Below are positions 48,035 to 57,175 of a stretch of 64,000 nucleotides of DNA, one piece after another. Below the pieces are notes generated by a model. The model was given only the letters and a program-made list of their open reading frames with translations, did no database searches and had not been told where the DNA came from. This DNA is from Tateyamaria sp. ANG-S1 (lineage in GTDB: Bacteria; Pseudomonadota; Alphaproteobacteria; Rhodobacterales; Rhodobacteraceae), in contig NZ_JWLL01000023.1 of assembly GCF_000814025.1 (NCBI RefSeq), positions 1 through 64,000 of the forward strand, written 5' to 3'. Positions within the stretch are counted from its first letter, which is position 1; every line of letters starts with the position of its first letter. Position numbers and translations under genes: made by a program.

Positions 48035-48790
48035 ATGTCTGACCTTTTCTCGCTTTCGGGCCGCCGCGCCCTGATCACCGGATCGTCGCAAGGGATCGGC
48101 TTTGCGCTGGCCAAGGGGTTGGCGGAAGTAGGTGCGGAGATCGTTCTGAACGGGCGCGATGAGGGCAAGTTGGCGACGGCGGCAGAGGCGTTGGGTGGCA
48201 ACGTGCACACGTTGGCCTTTGACGCAACGGACCATGATGCGGTGCGGGCTGCGGTGGATGGGTTCGAGGCCGACAAGGGTGCCATCGATATCCTGATCAA
48301 CAATGCAGGTATGCAGCACCGGACGGAGTTGGAGAACTTCCCGGCTGATGCGTTCGAGCGGTTGTTGCAGACGAATATCGCGAGCGTGTTCCATGTGGGG
48401 CAGGCCGTGGCGCGGCATATGATCGGGCGCGGTGCGGGCAAGATCATCAATATCGCCTCGGTCCAGACAGCGCTGGCCCGTCCGGGGATTGCGCCCTACA
48501 CGGCAACCAAGGGGGCGGTTGCCAACTTGACCAAAGGCATGGCGACGGACTGGGCGAAGCATGGCTTGCAGTGCAATGCGATTGCACCGGGCTACTTTGA
48601 TACGCCGCTGAACGCGGCACTTGTGGCCGATTCTGAGTTTTCCGCTTGGCTGGAGAAACGCACCCCGGCGGGCCGCTGGGGCAAGGTCGAGGAGCTGGTG
48701 GGCGCTGCCGTCTTCCTTTCGTCGCCCGCGTCGAGCTTTGTCAACGGTCACACGCTGTTCGTGGACGGCGGCATCACGGCGTCGCTCTGA
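48035..48790 (+). CDS. idnO: Gluconate 5-dehydrogenase-type SDR
   Basis: 251 aa, classical short-chain dehydrogenase. Cofactor motif TGSSQGIGFALAKGL (about 15-29), NNAGMQHR (about 89), catalytic Ser-Tyr-Lys in IASVQTALARPGIAPYTATKGA (Tyr about 153, Lys 157). The NNAGMQHR segment is typical of gluconate 5-dehydrogenase (5-ketogluconate reductase, IdnO/Gno). Together with IdnD and gluconokinase it completes the L-idonate to 6-phosphogluconate route. Its stop overlaps gntK by one base. Confidence 0.88.
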   Translation: MSDLFSLSGRRALITGSSQGIGFALAKGLAEVGAEIVLNGRDEGKLATAAEALGGNVHTLAFDATDHDAVRAAVDGFEADKGAIDILINNAGMQHRTELENFPADAFERLLQTNIASVFHVGQAVARHMIGRGAGKIINIASVQTALARPGIAPYTATKGAVANLTKGMATDWAKHGLQCNAIAPGYFDTPLNAALVADSEFSAWLEKRTPAGRWGKVEELVGAAVFLSSPASSFVNGHTLFVDGGITASL

Positions 48791-49290
48791 TGCGGTGTTA
48801 TGTGCTGATGGGCGTGTCGGGCTGCGGGAAGTCGTCCGTGGGGACGGCCTTGCAGGTGATGTGCGACATGGAGTTCGTGGATGGCGATGACCTGCATCCG
48901 CAGGAAAACATCGACAAGATGGCGCAGGGTGTGCCGCTGGATGATGAGGACCGCGCGCCGTGGTTGGCCGATGTGGGGCGGATGCTGGCGCGGCATGAGG
49001 GGGCCATCGCCATTGGCTGCTCGGCCCTGAAGAAGAAGTACCGCGACTGGATACGCGAGCATGTCGATGAGCCGGTGCATTTTATTCACCTGGACGCGCC
49101 GCGTGATGTGCTGGCGCAGCGGGTTGCGCACAGGCCTGGGCATTTCATGCCTGCGTCCCTGCTTGACAGCCAGTTCGAGACGCTGGAGCGGTTGGGCGAT
49201 GACGAATGGGGTGGAGAGATCGACATTGCGCGTCCCTTTGAGCAGGTGATCGCGCAGTCGGAAGATTACGTACGGGGGACGATGATATGA
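48790..49290 (+). CDS. gntK: Gluconokinase
   Basis: 166 aa. Walker A MGVSGCGKSSVG (about 7-18), DGDDLHPQENIDKMAQGVPL (about 33-52) binding gluconate, and CSALKKKYRDWIRE (about 76-89). Phosphorylates D-gluconate to 6-phosphogluconate. Usual length for the GntK/IdnK family. Coupled to the SDR in front and, by a 4-bp overlap, to the next dehydrogenase. Confidence 0.95.
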   Translation: MRCYVLMGVSGCGKSSVGTALQVMCDMEFVDGDDLHPQENIDKMAQGVPLDDEDRAPWLADVGRMLARHEGAIAIGCSALKKKYRDWIREHVDEPVHFIHLDAPRDVLAQRVAHRPGHFMPASLLDSQFETLERLGDDEWGGEIDIARPFEQVIAQSEDYVRGTMI

Positions 49291-50174
49291 GCGAGAAGAT
49301 TGCCCTGATCGGGGCAGGGGCCATGGGGGGCGCCATTGGCGAGCGGCTGTTGGCGACCGGGAACTCTTTGAACGTCTTTGATCTGGACAAGGCGCGGGTG
49401 GACGCGCTGGTCGAGAAGGGGGCGGTTGCGGCGGCCTCGGCCGCCGAGGCATCGAAGGACGTGGATTTTGTGATCACCAGCCTGAACGCCTCGCGCATTG
49501 TGGGGTTGGCCGCCTTTGGCAAGGACGGGATTGTGGATGGGGCGAAGCCGGGCACGCTGATCATCGACATGTCGTCGATTGAGCCGGATGCCACGCGGAA
49601 GTTTGCGAAGATGGCCGCCGAGCGCGAGTTGGCCTGGGTCGACAGTCCGTTGTCCGGCGGGGCGCCCAAGGCGCTGATCGGGGAGCTGACCCTGATGGCG
49701 GGCGGGGAGGCCAAGGACGTGGAGCGCGCCCATGTCGCGCTGAAGCATGTGGCGTCGAACTACACGCATATGGGGCCGTCGGGGGCAGGGCAGACCACCA
49801 AGCTGATCAATCAGGTGCTGTGCGGTCTGGGCTTCATGGCTGTGGCAGAGGCAACCCAGCTTGCGCTCGATGCGGGCGTGGATGCGGAGAAAATCCCGTT
49901 GGCGCTGAAGGGGGGGCGTGCGGATTCGGCTCTGTTGCAGGAGTATCTGCCCCGTTTCGCGACCAAGGACTATCGCCGCACGGGCCGCATCGACAACATG
50001 GTCAAGGATTTGAACATGGTGAACGATCTGGCGCGGCAGACCGGTACGTCGATGCCCATGACCGCGCTGTGTGCCGAAATTCACCGGATGCTGACCGCCG
50101 CTGGACTGGGTGGGGAAGATCAAGCCGCCTTGATGGAGTTTTTCCAGGGCGCGAAAGAGGAGATAGAGACATGA
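49287..50174 (+). CDS. Beta-hydroxyacid dehydrogenase (HIBADH/GarR family)
   Basis: 295 aa. Rossmann start IALIGAGAMGGAIGERLL, substrate motif DSPLSGGAPKA (about 117-127), and GAGQTTKLINQ with the catalytic Lys (about 172). The family includes tartronate semialdehyde reductase, 3-hydroxyisobutyrate dehydrogenase and 6-phosphogluconate-dehydrogenase relatives. The position after gluconokinase suggests a sugar-acid substrate but does not decide it. ATGA-type overlaps on both sides show coupling. Confidence 0.88.
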   Translation: MSEKIALIGAGAMGGAIGERLLATGNSLNVFDLDKARVDALVEKGAVAAASAAEASKDVDFVITSLNASRIVGLAAFGKDGIVDGAKPGTLIIDMSSIEPDATRKFAKMAAERELAWVDSPLSGGAPKALIGELTLMAGGEAKDVERAHVALKHVASNYTHMGPSGAGQTTKLINQVLCGLGFMAVAEATQLALDAGVDAEKIPLALKGGRADSALLQEYLPRFATKDYRRTGRIDNMVKDLNMVNDLARQTGTSMPMTALCAEIHRMLTAAGLGGEDQAALMEFFQGAKEEIET

Positions 50175-50503
50175 TCACACGCTTTGCCCTGTTCGAAGGG
50201 TCGGTGAAGCCGGGCCAGACGGACGCCTTTCGCGCTGCCGTGCTAGAACGGTTGGTGCCGTTGTGGAAGCAGTTTCCCGGCAATACCGACGTGCGCGTGA
50301 TGTTTAGCGATGACCGGGACGAGGGCGCGCCGGAGTTTCCGTTGATCCTCGCCATCACATACCCGGATGCGGCGGCGATGGAGAGCGCGCTGGACAGCCC
50401 CTTCCGCGCGCAATCACGTGATGTGACAGGCGAGATCGTGGCCGAGCATTTTGACGGTCGCATTCATCACCACGTCACGCAGTTGAACGAGTTCAAGGCG
50501 TAA
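50171..50503 (+). CDS. Small dimeric alpha-beta barrel-like protein
   Basis: 110 aa, soluble. ITRFALFEGSVKPGQTDAFRAAV at the start, FPLILAITYPDAAAMESALDS and the C-terminal EHFDGRIHHHVTQ. The pattern (strand, helix, strand, strand-helix) fits the dimeric alpha-beta barrel/EthD type. Function in the sugar-acid operon unknown; similar small proteins accompany aldolases or dehydrogenases. Translationally coupled to the gene before it, and 3 bp before lacI. Confidence 0.65.
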   Translation: MITRFALFEGSVKPGQTDAFRAAVLERLVPLWKQFPGNTDVRVMFSDDRDEGAPEFPLILAITYPDAAAMESALDSPFRAQSRDVTGEIVAEHFDGRIHHHVTQLNEFKA

Positions 50504-50506
50504 GCC

Positions 50507-51511
50507 ATGGGCGCGCGTGTCACCATGCGGGACGTGGCGCAGGCGGTGGGCATGTCGCCCATGACCGTAAGCCGCGCCCTGCGGGATGACCGCACCGTCA
50601 ACGACAAGACGCGCGCGCGGGTACGGCAGGTGGCGGATGATCTGGGCTATGTCTATGACAGCACGGCGCAGGCCTTTCGTACGCAAAAGAGCGGCTTTGT
50701 CGCCGTCACTCTTCCGTCGGTGAACAACGCGAACTTTGCCGAAACCTTTCGCGCTTTGACCAATGGGTTGGGCGAGGCGGGGCTGCAACTGCTCTTGGGC
50801 AGCACGAATTACCGGGTCGAGCGGGAAGAGGAGCTGGTGCGCCAGCTTTTGACCCGCAACCCCGAAGCGCTGGTCCTAACCGGTGGGCATCACACAGAAG
50901 AAACCCGCAAGCTGGTGCAGGCCCGTGATTTGCCAGTGATCGAGATGTGGGATCTGCCCGAGGACCCGCTTGGCCATGTAGTTGGCTTTTCCAACAGCGA
51001 TGCGATGGCGCATATCGTTGAGCATCTGGTTGCGACCGGGCGGCGAAAGCTGGCCTTTGTTGGCGCGTCAGAAGGTGCCGACATGCGGGGCGCGGTGCGC
51101 CGGGCTGGCGTTGTTGCGGCCGCACAGGCACATGACTTGCCCGAGGTTGCGATGATTGATGCCGGACCTGCTCCGGTGTCCATGCGCCACGGCGCTGCGG
51201 TGATCGAGGCGATGGGGAAGGACATTGCGCAATATGATGCGCTGGTGTGTGTGTCAGACCCGGTGGCCTTTGGCTGTCTGAATTCTGTTCAGCGCATTGG
51301 TCTGCGCGTGCCTGAGGATCTGGCGATCACCGGCTTTGGTCACTTTGAGGTCGCCAAGGTGTCAAATCCGCGGATCACGACGGTGAATGTGCAGGCCGAG
51401 GACATCGGGCGACAGGTTGTTGAGTTGTTGCAGGGTATCTTTGACGACGAGATAGACACACCTGCGCGGATCGATGTGGGTTCGGCGCTGGTGGTGGGCG
51501 AGACGAGCTAG
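50507..51511 (+). CDS. LacI-family regulator of the gluconate module (GntR-like)
   Basis: 334 aa. Helix-turn-helix and hinge MRDVAQAVGMSPMTVSRAL (about 5-23), then a periplasmic-binding-protein-like effector domain. The linker style SGFVAVTLPSVNNANFAETFRAL is shared with the LacI protein at 62421, and both resemble gluconate repressors. It is the last gene of the operon it probably controls; its likely sites are the tandem operators at 47964-47991. ATG 50507. Confidence 0.93.
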   Translation: MGARVTMRDVAQAVGMSPMTVSRALRDDRTVNDKTRARVRQVADDLGYVYDSTAQAFRTQKSGFVAVTLPSVNNANFAETFRALTNGLGEAGLQLLLGSTNYRVEREEELVRQLLTRNPEALVLTGGHHTEETRKLVQARDLPVIEMWDLPEDPLGHVVGFSNSDAMAHIVEHLVATGRRKLAFVGASEGADMRGAVRRAGVVAAAQAHDLPEVAMIDAGPAPVSMRHGAAVIEAMGKDIAQYDALVCVSDPVAFGCLNSVQRIGLRVPEDLAITGFGHFEVAKVSNPRITTVNVQAEDIGRQVVELLQGIFDDEIDTPARIDVGSALVVGETS

Positions 51512-51877
51512 CTAGGCAGGTATCACTTCAAGCAGTTCGATCCGATTTCCAAACGGATCATCGACGTAGATACGTTTGATGTCTGGCAAGTCTATGTCCG
51601 TGCGATACGCGATACCGGCACCTGTGAGATGCCGGATTGTTTGATCCAATGAGTTCACTCTGAACCCCGGATGCGCCTTTTTTGCTGGTGAAAAAGGTTC
51701 TTCGACACCCAGATGCAGCCGAACGTTGTTGCTTTCGAACCAAATGCCGCCGCGATCGCGAAGGGCGTCGGGCTTGTCCACTTCTAAAAACGCCAAAGCA
51801 TCGACATAGAAGGCGCGCGCGTCATTTTCCCGGCCTTTCGGCATGGCGAGTTGGATGTGATGCAGGTCTTCGATCAC
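51512..51877 (-). CDS. VOC (glyoxalase/bleomycin-resistance) family protein
   Basis: 121 aa from GTG 51877. IEDLHHIQLAMPKGREND starts the fold with the metal-binding His, then GGIWFESNNVRLHLGVEE and DIKRIYVDDPFGNRIELLE with the closing Glu. Family members are metal-dependent lyases, dioxygenases or binding proteins, and substrate is not deducible. ATG 51919 would add 14 residues but would place the 16-bp palindrome 51902-51917 inside the coding region, so the GTG is preferred. Its stop is adjacent to the convergent lacI stop. Confidence 0.8.
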   Translation of the reverse strand: MIEDLHHIQLAMPKGRENDARAFYVDALAFLEVDKPDALRDRGGIWFESNNVRLHLGVEEPFSPAKKAHPGFRVNSLDQTIRHLTGAGIAYRTDIDLPDIKRIYVDDPFGNRIELLEVIPA

Positions 51878-51901
51878 AAGAAGTCTCCAGGCGGCAGAAG
51901 C

Positions 51902-51917
51902 GTATACAATTGTATAC
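51902..51917. promoter_or_regulatory. Perfect 16-bp palindrome before the VOC gene
   Basis: GTATACAATTGTATAC, fully symmetric and AT-rich in GC-rich surroundings. It resembles operators of FadR-type GntR-family regulators (T-G-T-A-T-A-C-A-type). No regulator of that family is encoded in this window. Confidence 0.65.
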
Positions 51918-52075
51918 ATTCATTTGTATCGTAATGCCACCGCCTCCGACCTGCTGGCTAAGGAGCTTGGAATCCGGGTTATGGGCTGACGGGGATTGAT
52001 CTGATGGCAGTGTTGGTGGTGGTCGAGCGGCATGGGCCCCGGTTGAACGACAGTGCGGCCAAAACCGAACTTGGT

Positions 52076-52204
52076 CTAAATCACGTACCGCAAAACAAGA
52101 AACACGACCAAAGCCAAGAGTGGCAAATATACGAAACGTGAGGGGCCGACTGTCCACCACGGACCACTTCGCCAACCTTCTCCGGATTTGGGCCACCACT
52201 GCAT
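52076..52204 (-). CDS. 42-aa single-span membrane protein
   Basis: ATG 52204 is preceded by AGGAGTGTTTT, a good ribosome site. The peptide starts MQWWPKSGEGWRSGPWWTVG, very rich in Trp and Gly, and ends with a membrane helix FVYLPLLALVVFLVLRYVI. Short Trp-rich plus single-helix proteins often act as small regulators of membrane complexes; no family is recognised. It lies in the otherwise empty 51.9-52.3-kb gap, in which I see no other gene. Confidence 0.55.
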   Translation of the reverse strand: MQWWPKSGEGWRSGPWWTVGPSRFVYLPLLALVVFLVLRYVI

Positions 52205-52338
52205 AAAACACTCCTATGTTCAGCACTGGCATTGCTTCCGACCGTGGGCGGTTCAACCTTTTTCTAGGGCTTTGTGCGAAGTGGCGGTGCGGCGCCTATT
52301 TCGGGGATTTTTATTCCGGAGAATTGGCCCTAATGCGC

Positions 52339-53382
52339 TTAGACCCCACTGTTCCGCACTGTAGACCCCGGGATCAATCGAAACCCGATGTCGGTGCAGG
52401 TCGGCACGGGCTCTTCCGTGAGCCGACCCATCATCATCTCGGCCGCCTTTTGACCCAGCTTGAGGTGGGACACGTGGCAAGAGGTCAGCCGCCGGTTCAT
52501 GACGGATGCAATCGGTAGGTCGCCCCAACCCGCAATACCTATGTCGTCGGGCACTGTTAGCCCCTTGGAGGCGCAGTATTGCAGCCCGCCGAAGGCCATC
52601 GCGTCATTTTGGTAGAAGATGCACTCGACGTTCCGGGTTGCGGCCAGCAATTGCTCGGTCCCGTAAAAGCCTGGGTAGTAAGTTGCTGTGTCGTGCAGGC
52701 AGAGCTGTTTGACGACCGCGCCTCCGGCCCCTTCAACCGCCTTGCAAAAGCCATTCAGCCGCTCGGTCGCGGCGTTAGCCGTGTCGTGGGACGTGCCCAC
52801 GTAACCGATCTTCTGATAGCCCAGAGACGACAGGTAACGGCCCATGTCAAAGCCGCTGTCGAAGTGGTTTATGCCCACGCTCATGTCGAGCGGGGCGGCG
52901 TTCAGATCCCAGATTTCAACCACCGGAATGCCTGCGTTTCGGAGCATGTCGGTGGCCCGGGGGGAGTGGTAGCGCCCGGTCAAAATCAGGCCCGCGGGTT
53001 GCCAGGACAGCACCGTCCTGATCCAGTTCTCTTCCTCTTGTTGGGTGTGCTGGGTGAGGCCCAGAACGGACTGGTATCCGAAGGTGCCGAGCTTCCGGTC
53101 GATGCCTTCCAGCACCTGCGCGAACACCTCGTTCCCGAGGTCCGGGATCGACACGCCGATGAAGGTCGAGGTCTGATCGCCCGCAAAAACTGTTGCCAAA
53201 CGATTCGGGAGATAGCCGAGGGCATCGACTTGCTCCATCACCTTGACGCGCGTTTTTTCCGAATAGCCTCCTTCACCTCGTAACACACGGCTGGCAGTCA
53301 TCTTTGATACACCCGCAGCGCGAGCGACTTCGGAGAGGCTTACCTTGTTGTTTTTATTTACTTTATCCATGTTCACAGCCAT
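52339..53382 (-). CDS. LacI-family regulator of the ABC sugar operon
   Basis: 347 aa. Helix-turn-helix VSLSEVARAAGVSKMTASRVL (about 14-34), effector domain with FIGVSIPDLGNEVFAQVLEGI and the C-terminal DIGIAGWGDLPIASVMNRRL. Divergent from the sugar ABC operon; two GTTACGGGTAAC operators lie between them, one ending 4 bp from its own start, which points to autorepression. ATG 53382 (ATG 53370 possible). Confidence 0.92.
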   Translation of the reverse strand: MAVNMDKVNKNNKVSLSEVARAAGVSKMTASRVLRGEGGYSEKTRVKVMEQVDALGYLPNRLATVFAGDQTSTFIGVSIPDLGNEVFAQVLEGIDRKLGTFGYQSVLGLTQHTQQEEENWIRTVLSWQPAGLILTGRYHSPRATDMLRNAGIPVVEIWDLNAAPLDMSVGINHFDSGFDMGRYLSSLGYQKIGYVGTSHDTANAATERLNGFCKAVEGAGGAVVKQLCLHDTATYYPGFYGTEQLLAATRNVECIFYQNDAMAFGGLQYCASKGLTVPDDIGIAGWGDLPIASVMNRRLTSCHVSHLKLGQKAAEMMMGRLTEEPVPTCTDIGFRLIPGSTVRNSGV

Positions 53383-53386
53383 TTTA

Positions 53387-53457
53387 CGTTACGGGTAACT
53401 TAAGCCTTGACAGGGCGCGTGCTATGACATGATGCTAGCGAAATGTTACGGGTAACT
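53387..53457. promoter_or_regulatory. Two LacI-type operators before the ABC sugar operon
   Basis: CGTTACGGGTAACT at 53387-53400 and TGTTACGGGTAACT at 53444-53457; both contain the near-palindrome GTTACGGGTAAC. Distance between centres is 57 bp. They lie between the divergent LacI gene and the transporter operon, where they can block both promoters, possibly by looping. Confidence 0.85.
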
Positions 53458-53498
53458 CAACGGGGAGGTTGGGGCCGCGTAATTTCGGAGGAGCGCCC

Positions 53499-55025
53499 AT
53501 GCCAGACCTGCAGACAGGTTTGTTTTTCGACAGCATCGACAAGCATTTTGGCGGCACCTATGCGCTGAAGGATGTGTCGCTGAGCGTCGGCCGCGGCGAG
53601 ATCGTGGCGCTGCTGGGTGAGAACGGCGCGGGCAAGTCGACCCTGATCAAAGTGCTGGGCGGTATCCATACAGCTGACGCCGGGCAGGTGCTGATTGATG
53701 GCGTGCCCTACCAGCACAAACCGGCCGGGTTTGGTGAGCGCCAGAAGGTGGCGTTCATTCACCAGGACCTTGGCCTGATCGAGTGGATGACGGTGGCTGA
53801 GAATATCGGCCTTGCCTTGGGCTTTTCCCGCAAGAACGGGATGATCCGTTGGAAGGATGTTGAGCATTTCGCCGTCGAGGCATTGCGCAAGGTTGATGCT
53901 GAATTTGATCCTACGACACGGGTCGAAGATCTGACCCGGACCGAGAAGTCACTGGTCGCCATTGCGCGCGCTTTGGCGGTGGATAGCGAATTTCTGGTGC
54001 TGGACGAACCCACGGCTTCTTTGCCTGCGGATGAGGTGGAGCGGCTGTTTGCCGCCATCCGGCCTTTGCGGGAAAAGGGGGTGGGGATGATCTATGTCTC
54101 GCATCGCCTAGACGAGATTTTCCAGATTGCCGACCGCGTGGCCGTGCTGCGCGACGGCGCGATGGTCGGTGTACGCAGCATTGATCATACGACGCCAGAA
54201 GAGCTAGTGCAGAAGATCGTCGGTCGCAAGACGCGCGAAACAGTCAAGGCGACAAGCGAGATTGGCGCACCGGTTCTGTCCCTGCGCAATTTCGAAGTGC
54301 CTGGCATGCAGAAGCTGGATTTCGATCTGCAGAAGAATGAAGTGCTGGGTCTGGTTGGTCTGCGCGGGGCAGGGCACGAGGCGATCTCGCGCGCGCTCTT
54401 TGGCTTGGTCCCCTTCGAAGGTCAGGTGACGCTGGACGGCGAGACGCCGGACCTCGCATCGCCGCAGAAGGCGCTGCATTCCGGAGTGGGCTTGGTTGCG
54501 AAGGATCGGACCGAAGAGTCCGTTGCCATGAGCCTGTCGATCCGGGAAAACACGTTTTTGAACCCAGATGGGATTGGTCGCACGCTGTTGAACATGCTCT
54601 CCCCACGGGTCGAAGCCGAACAGGCGCGCGAGATTGGGGCCGAGCTGGGCCTGTCGCCCAATGACCCGACCCTTGCCATCGAGGCGCTGTCGGGCGGCAA
54701 CCAGCAGAAAGTTGTGATTGGCCGCTGGCTCGCCACCAAGCGCAAGCTGCTGATCTGCGAAGACCCGACCGCCGGTGTGGATGTGGGCGCGAAGTCCGAG
54801 ATCTATGCCCTGCTGAACCGCGCCTTGGGCGAAGGTGTCGCGATCCTGATCATGTCCACGGATTTTGAAGAGATCGCCACGATCTGCCACCGCGCCATCG
54901 TCTTTAGCCAGGGTGCTATCGTTGACGAACTCAGCGGCACGCGGCTGACAACAGAAAACCTGATCCAGTCCGCGTCGGCTGGCAACATCAAGACAGAAGG
55001 GGGCGGTTCGCATGCAGTCGCTTGA
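53499..55025 (+). CDS. CUT2 sugar ABC transporter ATPase (two nucleotide-binding domains)
   Basis: 508 aa, RbsA/MglA-type tandem ATPase. First domain: Walker A GENGAGKST (about 40-48) and Walker B LVLDEPTASLP (about 165). Second domain begins near 250, lacks a good Walker A (VGLRGAGHEA), but has LSGGNQQKVVIGRWL (about 397-411) and CEDPTAGVDVG, the standard asymmetry of the family. GGAGGAGCGCCC precedes the ATG at 53499. First gene of transporter 1, overlapping the permease gene by 14 bp. Confidence 0.94.
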   Translation: MPDLQTGLFFDSIDKHFGGTYALKDVSLSVGRGEIVALLGENGAGKSTLIKVLGGIHTADAGQVLIDGVPYQHKPAGFGERQKVAFIHQDLGLIEWMTVAENIGLALGFSRKNGMIRWKDVEHFAVEALRKVDAEFDPTTRVEDLTRTEKSLVAIARALAVDSEFLVLDEPTASLPADEVERLFAAIRPLREKGVGMIYVSHRLDEIFQIADRVAVLRDGAMVGVRSIDHTTPEELVQKIVGRKTRETVKATSEIGAPVLSLRNFEVPGMQKLDFDLQKNEVLGLVGLRGAGHEAISRALFGLVPFEGQVTLDGETPDLASPQKALHSGVGLVAKDRTEESVAMSLSIRENTFLNPDGIGRTLLNMLSPRVEAEQAREIGAELGLSPNDPTLAIEALSGGNQQKVVIGRWLATKRKLLICEDPTAGVDVGAKSEIYALLNRALGEGVAILIMSTDFEEIATICHRAIVFSQGAIVDELSGTRLTTENLIQSASAGNIKTEGGGSHAVA

Positions 55026-56034
55026 ATCCAGCGCACTCGAGCCAACCAAGGCGGAACTCAAAGGGCTGCCGATGGGCAAGCGGTTGATGCGGTTCCTGCC
55101 GGTCTATGGCCTCGTGATCCTGACCGTTTTCCTGATCGGGCTGTTTTCGGTCCTGTTGCCGAACACTTTCCCGACGATGCTGAACCTGCGGTCCATCATT
55201 TCGGACAAGGCGATCATTGCGCTTCTGTCGCTCGGAGCCATGATCCCGATGGCGGCGGGGCGGATCGACCTGACCGTCGGCTATGGTATCGTGCTGTGGC
55301 ACATCCTTGCTATCAGCTTGCAGACCATGCTGGGCCTGCCGTGGCCGATGGCGGTCGCCATCGTTCTGCTGCTGGGTGCTTTGACCGGATTCCTGAATGG
55401 TCTGTTGGTTGAAGTGGCGAAGATCGACAGCTTTATTGCGACGCTGGGCACCGGGACTGTGCTCTATGCGCTTGCCCTGTGGCACACGGGCGGACGCCAG
55501 ATGGTGGGGCTGTTGCCGGACGGGTTCTATGCGCTGAACACGACCTTTGTGTTCGGCCTGCCTATCACGGCTTACTACCTGATCGTCATCACGGTCGTGA
55601 TGTGGATCCTGCTCGAATACACGCCTGTCGGACGATACCTCTATGCCATTGGTGCGAACCAGCGGGCCGCGCAACTTAACGGTATTCCAACGCGGAAATA
55701 TGTCATCGGCGCCTTTGTTGCGTCTGGCGCTATGACGGCATTGGCCGGGGTACTGCTGGCTGCAAAGCTGCGGATCGGGCAGGCTTCGGTGGGCCTTGAA
55801 TTCTTGCTGCCGGCGCTTGTGGGTGCGTTCCTTGGCTCCACGACGATCAAACCCGGTCGGGTGAATGTGTGGGGCACCGTGGTCGGTGTCGTCATCCTGG
55901 CCGTGGGCATTTCGGGCATTCAACAATTCGGCGGCTCCTTCTGGGTCGAGCCACTGTTCAACGGAGTAACCCTGCTGGTTGCCATCGGCATCGCAGGCTA
56001 CGCGCAACGCAAAAAAGGTGCAGACAAGCGTTGA
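55012..56034 (+). CDS. CUT2 sugar ABC transporter permease (transporter 1)
   Basis: 340 aa, RbsC/XylH-type permease with about eight to ten membrane helices beginning near residue 32. AMIPMAAGRIDLTVGYGIVLW (about 79-99), NGLLVEVAKIDSFIATLGTGT (about 125) and ALVGAFLGSTTIKPGRVNVWGTVVGV (in part, about 265) match family motifs. It works with the double ATPase before it and the binding protein behind it. Sugar identity is not readable from the sequence. Confidence 0.93.
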   Translation: MQSLESSALEPTKAELKGLPMGKRLMRFLPVYGLVILTVFLIGLFSVLLPNTFPTMLNLRSIISDKAIIALLSLGAMIPMAAGRIDLTVGYGIVLWHILAISLQTMLGLPWPMAVAIVLLLGALTGFLNGLLVEVAKIDSFIATLGTGTVLYALALWHTGGRQMVGLLPDGFYALNTTFVFGLPITAYYLIVITVVMWILLEYTPVGRYLYAIGANQRAAQLNGIPTRKYVIGAFVASGAMTALAGVLLAAKLRIGQASVGLEFLLPALVGAFLGSTTIKPGRVNVWGTVVGVVILAVGISGIQQFGGSFWVEPLFNGVTLLVAIGIAGYAQRKKGADKR

Positions 56035-56116
56035 CGCACAAAGTGCAGTCCAAAAAGCGGGAACCGGTTTTTGGATCAAACTGCGCGACATGATCGAATT
56101 GCAAAGGGAGGAAACT

Positions 56117-57163
56117 ATGCAAAAACGTACATTCATCGCGGGGCTTCTGGCCACGACCATGATGACAGCCGTGCCCGCTCTGGCGGAGTGGGACGGGCCA
56201 ACTACCGGACCGACTGCGGCTGATGGCAAATCAATCGTGGTGGTTGCTGGCGATCTGAAAAACGGTGGCATCCTTGGTGTTACCACGGGTGTCGAGGAAG
56301 CGGCGGCCAAGATTGGCTGGGACGTGCGGGTGCTTGACGGCGCAGGATCCATCCAGGGCCGTACGGCGGCGATTGGTCAGGCGCTTGCGCTGAAGGCCGA
56401 CGGCATCATTATCAACGGCTTTGACGCCGTGGAGCAGCAAGCCGCACTTGAGGGTGTTGTGGATGCAGGTGTGCCCATGGTCGCCTGGCACTCTGGCCCC
56501 GTGATCGGATGTGATGCGCCTGGTGGCATCTTTGTAAACGTATCGACTGATGCGATGACCGTGTCCGAAGTGGCTGCGGAATGGGCTATCGATGATGCGA
56601 AGGCGGAGGGTGAAGAGATTGGTGTCGTGATCTTCACCGACAGCACCTATCAGATCGCCATCGACAAGGCCGACCGGTTGAAAGAGACGGTTGAGGCCGC
56701 AGGCGGCAAGGTGCTGGAATATGTGGATACGCCGATTGCAGACACATCCACCCGCATGGGGCCGCTGACAACGTCGCTGTTGCAGAAATATGGTGAAAGC
56801 TGGACGCACGCTTTGGCGATCAACGACCTGTACTTTGACTTCATGGGCCCATCGCTGGCCGCAGCCGGGTTGTCGCCTGATGCCGGTCCGTTGGCAGGCT
56901 CCGCCGGTGATGGGTCGGAGGCCGCGTTCCAGCGCATCCGCTCCAACGGCTATCAGGCGATCACCGTGGCTGAACCGCTGAACCTGCAGGGCTGGCAGCT
57001 CGTGGACGAGCTGAACCGCGCCATCCAGGGTGAGGCCTGCTCGGGCTACATCACGTCGCCCGCACTTGTCACACCCGAAGGGCTTGCCAAGCTGGGCGAC
57101 AGCAACGCCTTTGACCCCGACATTCCCTATCGCGAGGCATATGCCGAGATCTGGGGAAAATAG
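56117..57163 (+). CDS. Sugar ABC substrate-binding protein (transporter 1)
   Basis: 348 aa. Signal peptide 1-23 (ending VPALAE), then a class I periplasmic sugar-binding fold: KSIVVVAGDLKNGGILGVTTGVEEAA (in part, about 38-60), ALKADGIIINGFDAVEQQAAL and VVIFTDSTYQIAIDKADRLKETV. AAGGGAGGAAACT precedes the ATG 56117. Third gene of transporter 1, followed by a strong hairpin (57176-57207) before transporter 2. Confidence 0.92.
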   Translation: MQKRTFIAGLLATTMMTAVPALAEWDGPTTGPTAADGKSIVVVAGDLKNGGILGVTTGVEEAAAKIGWDVRVLDGAGSIQGRTAAIGQALALKADGIIINGFDAVEQQAALEGVVDAGVPMVAWHSGPVIGCDAPGGIFVNVSTDAMTVSEVAAEWAIDDAKAEGEEIGVVIFTDSTYQIAIDKADRLKETVEAAGGKVLEYVDTPIADTSTRMGPLTTSLLQKYGESWTHALAINDLYFDFMGPSLAAAGLSPDAGPLAGSAGDGSEAAFQRIRSNGYQAITVAEPLNLQGWQLVDELNRAIQGEACSGYITSPALVTPEGLAKLGDSNAFDPDIPYREAYAEIWGK

Positions 57164-57175
57164 AGGTCCCTCCCC

